From Symbiodinium natans (lineage: Eukaryota > Sar > Dinophyceae > Suessiales > Symbiodiniaceae): a stretch of DNA of 64,000 nt. The notes under the pieces were generated by a model that saw only the letters and a program-made list of their open reading frames with translations, was not told the DNA's origin and did no database searches. Shown piece by piece: positions 59,748 to 64,000 of this stretch (position 1 is the stretch's first letter; every line of letters begins with the position of its first letter). The stretch covers positions 196,178-260,177 of the forward strand of contig CAJNDS010002314.1 in assembly GCA_905221605.1 (NCBI GenBank), written 5' to 3'. Position numbers and translations under genes: made by a program.

Positions 59748-59792
59748 CCTGAGTGACGCGACTTGAACGACTGGGTCGGGAGGGAGGGTGAG
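59748..59792 (-). CDS. Exon (LTLPPDPVVQVASLR)
   Basis: 15 codons; acceptor CCCAG|C, donor AGG|GTTTAGGG. Confidence 0.6.
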
Positions 59793-60023
59793 CTGGGTTT
59801 GGGGTCGCAGGGTTTAGGGTTTAAGGTTTAGGGTTTAGATCCCAAAACTTTGTGGATCCTGGAAAAGGGGGGAGGATGGGGTTTTGGGGTTTTAAACTTC
59901 ATTGAGCAGAAAAGGGCGCACTGTGTTGCGTTTAGGGCCTAGAAGGGATGCTCGCACCCTGGGTTTAGGGTTTAGGGCAGGATTTAGGGCTTAGGGCTTA
60001 GGGCTTAGGGATTAGGATCTCTG

Positions 60024-60125
60024 TTAAAGAAAGGCTACGGGGCGTCCCAGCTCCTCTGTTGGGCTGAAGAGGCTCCCTGGTTTAGACCTGAATCCCACTC
60101 CTGGCTGCACAGACATGCCCGACAC
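60024..60125 (-). CDS. Possible C-terminal segment of the PPR gene
   Basis: Frame SVQPGVGFRSKPGSLFSPTE then ELGRPVAFL and TAA. It is the next island downstream of the PPR exons, but phase from 60532-60591 was not matched. Confidence 0.4.
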   Translation of the reverse strand: MSGMSVQPGVGFRSKPGSLFSPTEELGRPVAFL

Positions 60126-60142
60126 TACGTAAAGACATAAAT

Positions 60143-60303
60143 AAATATATGAATATAAATATAAATAGAAATATAAGAAATAAAAAAACATATATATATA
60201 TATATACATACATACATACATACATACATACATACATACATACATACATACATACATACATACATACATACATACATACAAACACACACACACACACACA
60301 CAG
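60143..60303. repeat. TACA tetranucleotide and CA dinucleotide microsatellite
   Basis: AAATATA-rich sequence, (TA)n, about 20 TACA units and then (CA)n. Tyr/Val/Cys/Met frames are its translation. Confidence 0.97.
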
Positions 60304-60531
60304 ACTAGGTTGTGTTTTTTTGGTACCCTAAGATATAAGGAACAAGATGTAGTGGAGAGCCCAAAACGGGCCCGGAATGTGAATAAATGCTCAAGTGCCC
60401 GAAGCCCTAAGCCCTAAACCCAAAACACGAAAGCCTACACCCTAAACCCTATAACCCATAACCCTAAACCCTAAACCCTAAACCCTGAACCCTGAACCCT
60501 AAACCCTACACCCCAACCGCCCACGCCCCGC

Positions 60532-60591
60532 CTAGTCCTTGGAAGAGGCAGCGCGTGGCTTCGCGATGCCCGGCCTGTACGCAAGCCTCAG
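60532..60591 (-). CDS. PPR exon (EACVQAGHREATRCLFQG)
   Basis: AEACVQAGHREATRCLFQGL; acceptor GAAG|C, donor GC. Completes the AV|AEAC repeat helix started in the preceding exon. Confidence 0.68.
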   Translation of the reverse strand: MRLAYRPGIAKPRAASSKD

Positions 60592-63557
60592 CTTCAAACG
60601 CACATGCTTTCGGGTTTTAGGGTTTAGGGTTTAGGGCAATCGGGTTTAGGGTTTTGGGCAGTCAAGTTTAAGGTTTATAAGGTTTAATATCTGGGGTTTA
60701 AGACTAAACCCTATACAACACCCGAAACCCCATCGTTTCCTTAATCATCCTAAATTTTGGGGTCTGGGTTTAGCGCGCTAGGGTGTTGAAAGCTGAAGGC
60801 TTCATACTTTCGACTTTAGGGCTTCGAGGACTTTTAGGGTTTTGGGCTACCTGTAACCAAACAACCTACCTTCTTAAGGGGATGTATGAGGAAATCAGAG
60901 CAAGGAACCCCTGAAAAGGTAGGCTTTTTGGGCTACGCAGGTTCATGCTTACAGCTTTAGAAGTTTAGGGTTTAGGGCTAGGGTTTAGGGGTACTGCTTG
61001 GGGCTTCAGAGTTTAGGGTGACAAAGGCCGGTAACCGACAGCGCCGCCGTACTCGCCGGCCGAGGGTCCAGCGAAGTGCGCCTTGAGAACAGCGTGTGGG
61101 TTTAGGGTTTAGGGTTGAGGTTTTAGGGTTTAGGGTTTAGGGGTTTAAGGTTCAGTGTTTAGGGTTTAGGGTTTAGGGTTTGCCCTAACCCCAAACCCAA
61201 AACCCTAAACCTTAAACCGCAACACATTCTTGGAGGGCTTGGTTTTCGGGGTTGGCGGGACCTTGGATGCGGGGTTTAGGGTTGAGGTTTTAGGAGTTAT
61301 GGGGTTTCAAACCTAAACCCTAAACCCTAAGCCCTGAAACATTCTGGGACGCGGGCAGGAAAGCTTCTGGGCTCTGAAGTTCTACGGGGCTGATTTTCTA
61401 GGGTTTGTACCTTGGACAGTTAAGCTTGTACCCCTGGGTTTTGGGGACCCTTTCTAAGGTAATTATTGTAAGGGCCAAATTTGCAGTATCTTTAAGGAAG
61501 GGGAACCTTTAGGGGTACAAGCTTCGGGGTACGAGTCTTACTCCCTTGAAATTTCAGCATTTCGGGCTTAAGAAACTTAAGGGTGGAGGGTTGGAGTTTT
61601 TCGGGTTTGAGTTTTGGGGTTTCAGTGCTAACCCAAAGCCCTAAACGCTAAAGTGGTTTTGAGTTAGGGGTGCACCGGGTCATCCTACACTCTAGATACC
61701 AAACCCTGAACCCGACCCTATGAACCGTATACCCCAACCCCCTAAACGCTACACCTCAGAATCCTAAACCCCAAACCCCAAACCCCAAATCCTAAACCCT
61801 AATTACACCCCAAGCCCTAAACCCTAGTCCTAAACCCTAAACCCTAACCCAACACCCTGAACCCTGAAGCCTGAAACCTAAACCTAAATCCTAAACCCTA
61901 AACCCTACACCGCCTGAACCCTAAACGCCCTAAGCCCCTAAACGTGCCAGGCGGCTGCATCCAGCCGATCAGGCCAAGGCCGCGTCGCCACTCGCTGGCG
62001 CGGGCGAAGCCCGCGGCCAGAGGAGAGCAAAGCCTGGTTTAGGGTTTAGGGTTTAGGGGTTTAGGGTTTAGGGTTTAGGGTTTGGAGTTTGGGGTTTGGG
62101 GTTTGGGGTTTGGGGTCTGGGGTCTGGGGTCTAGGGTTTCGGGTTTAGGGCTTGCGATCAATTAAGGAGCTTAGGGTTTGGGGCTTGGGGTTCAGGGTTT
62201 GGGGTTTTAGGGTCTGGGTTTAGTGTTTGGGGCTTAGGGCTTAGGGTTTGGGGTTCAGGGTGTTTGGGGTTTAGGGTTGAAGGTTTATAGGCTCTATGGG
62301 GTTTGGGGACTGCGGTTTGGGGTTTCGGGTGTATAGGACAGTCGGGTGGGGGTTCCTGCCATAACGGCCATGCGAGCCTTAAACCCTGAACCCTGAACCC
62401 TGAACCCTAAACCCTAAACCCTAAACCCTAAACCCTAAACCCTAAACCCTGAACCCTAAACCCCGAGCCGAGGAGCCCTGGCCAGCAAACGATGCTGAGG
62501 CCCCAAGCGGGCTCACGGCTAAGACCCACATTTCGAATGACATCCCTTCCCAGAGTTAAGGAATATCCCTTAACATCTCATAGGAACCCTAATATGATTT
62601 AAGGCAAGTTCCTTGATCAAGGGGTTTTGGAGTCTGTGGGTCAAAACCCCTAGACCTAAAACCTTCACAGCGCCTCAAAACGCAAAACTCTTTCGAAGCA
62701 GTCTGGGGTTCAAAAGCCCAAGTCCCCTCTACCCTAGATCCTGCATAGGGAGACTTCTGAAGAAACGCAAAGTGCCGTGTGGTCCGACTGTCATGATTCG
62801 TGTGGCCACATCCATGTAGAAACGGACGTTACATGTTTCGACTGATTCTCTGGACGGGTGGGTGCTTCTCCGTCACTTGACACATTGCTCGGGTATTGAA
62901 AGCTAGAACATGAGATGCTGAACCCTAAACCTAAACCCTAAACCCTAAACCCTAAACCCTAAACCCTAAACCCTAAACCCTAAACCCTAAACCCTAAACC
63001 CTAAACCCTAAACCCTAAACCCTAGCCCTAAACCCTAAACCCTAAACCCTAAACCCCAAACCCTAAACCCTAAACCCTAAACCGCCTGGAGGTGGCCGGC
63101 AGAGTGGCTAGGGCTGCGTGGAAGAGGGCCAGAGCCCTCTCCCATGCCCCAGCCTCACCAGGATTCAGGATTTAGGGTTTAGGGTTTGGGGTTTAGGGTT
63201 TGGGGTTTAGGGTTTAGGGTTTGGGGTTTGGGGTTTAGGGTTTAGGGTTTAGGGTTTAGGGTGGGGTTTAGGGCTTCTGGTTTGAGGTTTAGGGTCTACG
63301 GCATTTTGGGGTTTAGGGTTTTAGGGTCTGCAGGGTTGGAGGTTTAGGGTCTGCAAGGTGTGTGGTCAGGGTGGAGAGAAACCGCAATTTTCAGGGAGGA
63401 GATGGGGAAATGTCAGGGCTCATCGCTTCGAACTTGCTTTTGGGGTTTAGGGTTTTAGGGTTTGGGTTTTTAGGGGAATTTAGGGTTTTTGGGTTTAGGG
63501 CGCTCATGGAATTCGAGCCGCCTTGTCTAAGGCGCTCATGGCCACCCCATAGTTGGC
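60532..63557 (-). CDS. Pentatricopeptide-repeat (PPR-type) protein, eight phase-consistent exons
   Basis: Exons 63522-63557, 63083-63153, 62462-62545, 61944-62033, 61341-61381, 61218-61261, 61036-61081 and 60532-60591 join with matching phases throughout (about 156 codons). Helical-repeat signatures recur: YGVAMSALDK|AGAWERALALF, LAAGFARASEWRRGLGLIGW, and EYGGAV|AEACVQAGHREATRCL. The pattern x(A)xSAxxKAGxWERALxLF is characteristic of PPR repeats, which are greatly expanded in dinoflagellates and bind RNA, usually in plastids or mitochondria. Targeting and RNA partner cannot be inferred. The gene is partial: its start lies to the right and its end to the left. Confidence 0.78.
61036..61081 (-). 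CDS. PPR exon (AHFAGPSAGEYGGAV)
   Basis: 15 codons plus one base; acceptor CAAG|G, donor G|GTTACC. Confidence 0.7.
61218..61261 (-). CDS. PPR gene exon (PANPENQALQECVA)
   Basis: 14 codons; acceptor CAAG|G, donor GCG|GTTTAAGG. Another frame (VPPTPKTKPSK) is open but breaks phase. Confidence 0.58.
61341..61381 (-). CDS. PPR gene exon (TSEPRSFPARVPE)
   Basis: 13 codons; acceptor GTAG|A, donor T|GTTTCAGGG. Chosen by phase over two other open frames. Confidence 0.52.
61422..61524. mobile_element. MITE with AAGCTTGTACCCCT terminal inverted repeats
   Basis: AAGCTTGTACCCCT and AGGGGTACAAGCTT are perfect inverted ends; 103 bp, inside a PPR-gene intron. Confidence 0.88.
61944..62033 (-). CDS. PPR exon (AAGFARASEWRRGLGLIGWM)
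   Basis: 29 codons, LCSPLAAGFARASEWRRGLG then LIGWMQPPG; acceptor CCAG|G, donor AC|GTTTAGGG. Three minus frames are open; phase and the PPR signature single out this one. Confidence 0.75.
62462..62545 (-). CDS. PPR exon (RNVGLSREPAWGLSIVCW)
   Basis: 27 codons, DVIRNVGLSREPAWGLSIVC then WPGLLGS; acceptor GAAG|G, donor GG|GTTTAGGG. An alternative frame begins MSFEMWVLAV but breaks phase. Confidence 0.68.
62546..62925. other. Unique intron core, no exon credited
   Basis: 380 bp without telomere repeats between two phase-matched PPR exons. It includes the short inverted GGAATATCCCTTAAC region and a plus frame of 68 codons without splice support. Confidence 0.5.
62929..63082 (+). repeat. Long CCCTAAA block in PPR intron
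   Basis: About 21 units ending exactly at the donor (CG|GTTTAGGG on the coding strand). Confidence 0.96.
63083..63153 (-). CDS. PPR exon (AGAWERALALFHAALATLPA)
   Basis: 23 codons plus two bases; WERALALF is the most recognisable PPR helix in the window. Acceptor TGAG|G, donor CG|GTTTAGGG. Confidence 0.82.
63522..63557 (-). CDS. PPR exon (ANYGVAMSALDK)
   Basis: 12 codons; acceptor ATAG|G, donor GC (AAG|GCGGCT). Joins in phase to AGAWERALALF to make one repeat. Confidence 0.75.
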
Positions 63558-63767
63558 CTATCGGGCAAACAGCGGAATTGGAATTTGGGCTTTGGGGTTC
63601 AGGTTTGGGAGGAAGGTGAACAGGCGCAAAAAGGCTTTAGGTTTCTTTGAGGTAAGTGGGCCAGCAGACATGAACTTTTCAAGACCAAAACCCACTGCCA
63701 GGGTTGTGCGCCCTAAGCCCTAAGTTTTAACCCACTGGCCAGGAGACGCGCACCCTAAGCCCTAAGC

Positions 63768-63847
63768 CCTGTGACGAAGGATGTCCTGGGCTTGTTGCGG
63801 GGGCTTGGCTGGGTTGCTTTGAGGTGGTCGGGCTGGCTCTTCAAGCC
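63768..63847 (-). CDS. Exon candidate (SQPDHLKATQPSPRNKPRTS)
   Basis: 26 codons in phase 0; acceptor TTTAG|G, donor GC. A second frame (ARPPQSNPAKPPQQAQDILR) is equally open, so the reading is uncertain. Confidence 0.45.
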
Positions 63848-63893
63848 CTAACCCCAAAACCCTTAAACCCTAATGGCAGCTTAGGAAGGGAGC

Positions 63894-63916
63894 CTGCTTG
63901 GTGGTTTCTTCTTCGG
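63894..63916 (-). CDS. Very small exon candidate (EEETTKQ)
   Basis: Acceptor TTCAG|C, donor GC (CAG|GCTCCC). Confidence 0.4.
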
Positions 63917-64000
63917 CTGAAACCCTGAAACCCGGAAACCCTTAACCCTTTCAAACCTTACCACCTTCAAACCCTAGACCCTTTCAAACCCTGGAAACCC

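Larger units (their letters stand above)
1..64000. repeat. Dispersed interstitial telomere-type heptamer repeats
   Basis: Tracts of TTTAGGG (plus strand) and CCCTAAA, with variants such as TTCAGGG, TTTGGGG, CTTAGGG and TTTCGGG, occur every few hundred bases from end to end. They usually hold 2-20 copies and alternate in orientation. They separate short unique islands, most of which can be read as minus-strand exons. Translating the repeat yields runs rich in GFRV, GLGF and NPKP, so open frames with those strings are repeat shadows. Confidence 0.97.

Noticed and set aside
60024-60331. Cys-Val-Tyr-Met repeat frames
   Set aside because: Translation of the TACA/CA microsatellite; only the tail at 60024-60125 is kept as a weak candidate.
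63370-63435. Minus frame SKFEAMSPDISPSPP
   Set aside because: It lies between two PPR exons that join directly in phase, so it would interrupt a repeat.
1-64000. Chromosome-end telomere
   Set aside because: Tracts are short, in both orientations and interleaved with exons; this is interstitial, not terminal.
1-64000. CRISPR array
   Set aside because: Repeat units are seven bases, in direct tandem, with no regular spacers; the content is eukaryotic.
1-64000. tRNA or rRNA genes
   Set aside because: No cloverleaf with conserved T-loop or rRNA core sequence was recognised by eye; a covariance-model scan would be decisive.

Overview
This window looks like nuclear DNA of an alveolate, most likely a dinoflagellate. 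Four things suggest this. The dominant repeat is the telomere-type heptamer TTTAGGG/CCCTAAA, scattered internally through all 64 kb. All confidently read coding sequence lies on one strand (minus). Genes are cut into exons of about 27-130 nt. Intron boundaries are of the dinoflagellate kind: GT, GC and sometimes GA donors, and acceptors that usually read AG|G. No bacterial, viral or organellar genes, rRNA, tRNA or CRISPR arrays were seen. The species cannot be named from sequence alone.

Layout. From 3.2 to 15.5 kb lies the clearest gene, a secretory cyclophilin B-like peptidyl-prolyl isomerase. Twelve minus-strand exons were read by eye with continuous frame from signal peptide to near the C-terminus; the last codons lie left of the window or were missed. 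From about 16 to 60 kb there is a nearly continuous series of short minus-strand exon candidates that must belong to several genes. Most could not be assigned. One run (22.6-25.3 kb) is phase-consistent over nine exons and carries a class I methyltransferase motif I. From 60.5 to 63.6 kb a second named family appears: eight phase-consistent exons of a pentatricopeptide-repeat (PPR-type) protein.

The striking feature is the introns. On the coding strand they tend to begin at GTTTAGGG, run through TTTAGGG repeats, pass a unique core that often holds a hairpin element, and end in CCCTAAA repeats about 20-35 nt before the acceptor AG. Introns therefore often have long inverted telomere-repeat arms that could pair and loop the intron out. 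Several telomere-repeat blocks are flanked by 13-20 bp direct repeats like target-site duplications, and some start or end exactly at splice sites. Separate short inverted-repeat elements (MITE or introner-like) recur, and at least two appear to be complete GC-AG introns.

Exon limits were set by hand from frame, phase and splice dinucleotides. Isolated exons are hypotheses, and gene starts, ends and joins outside the three chains are not resolved.
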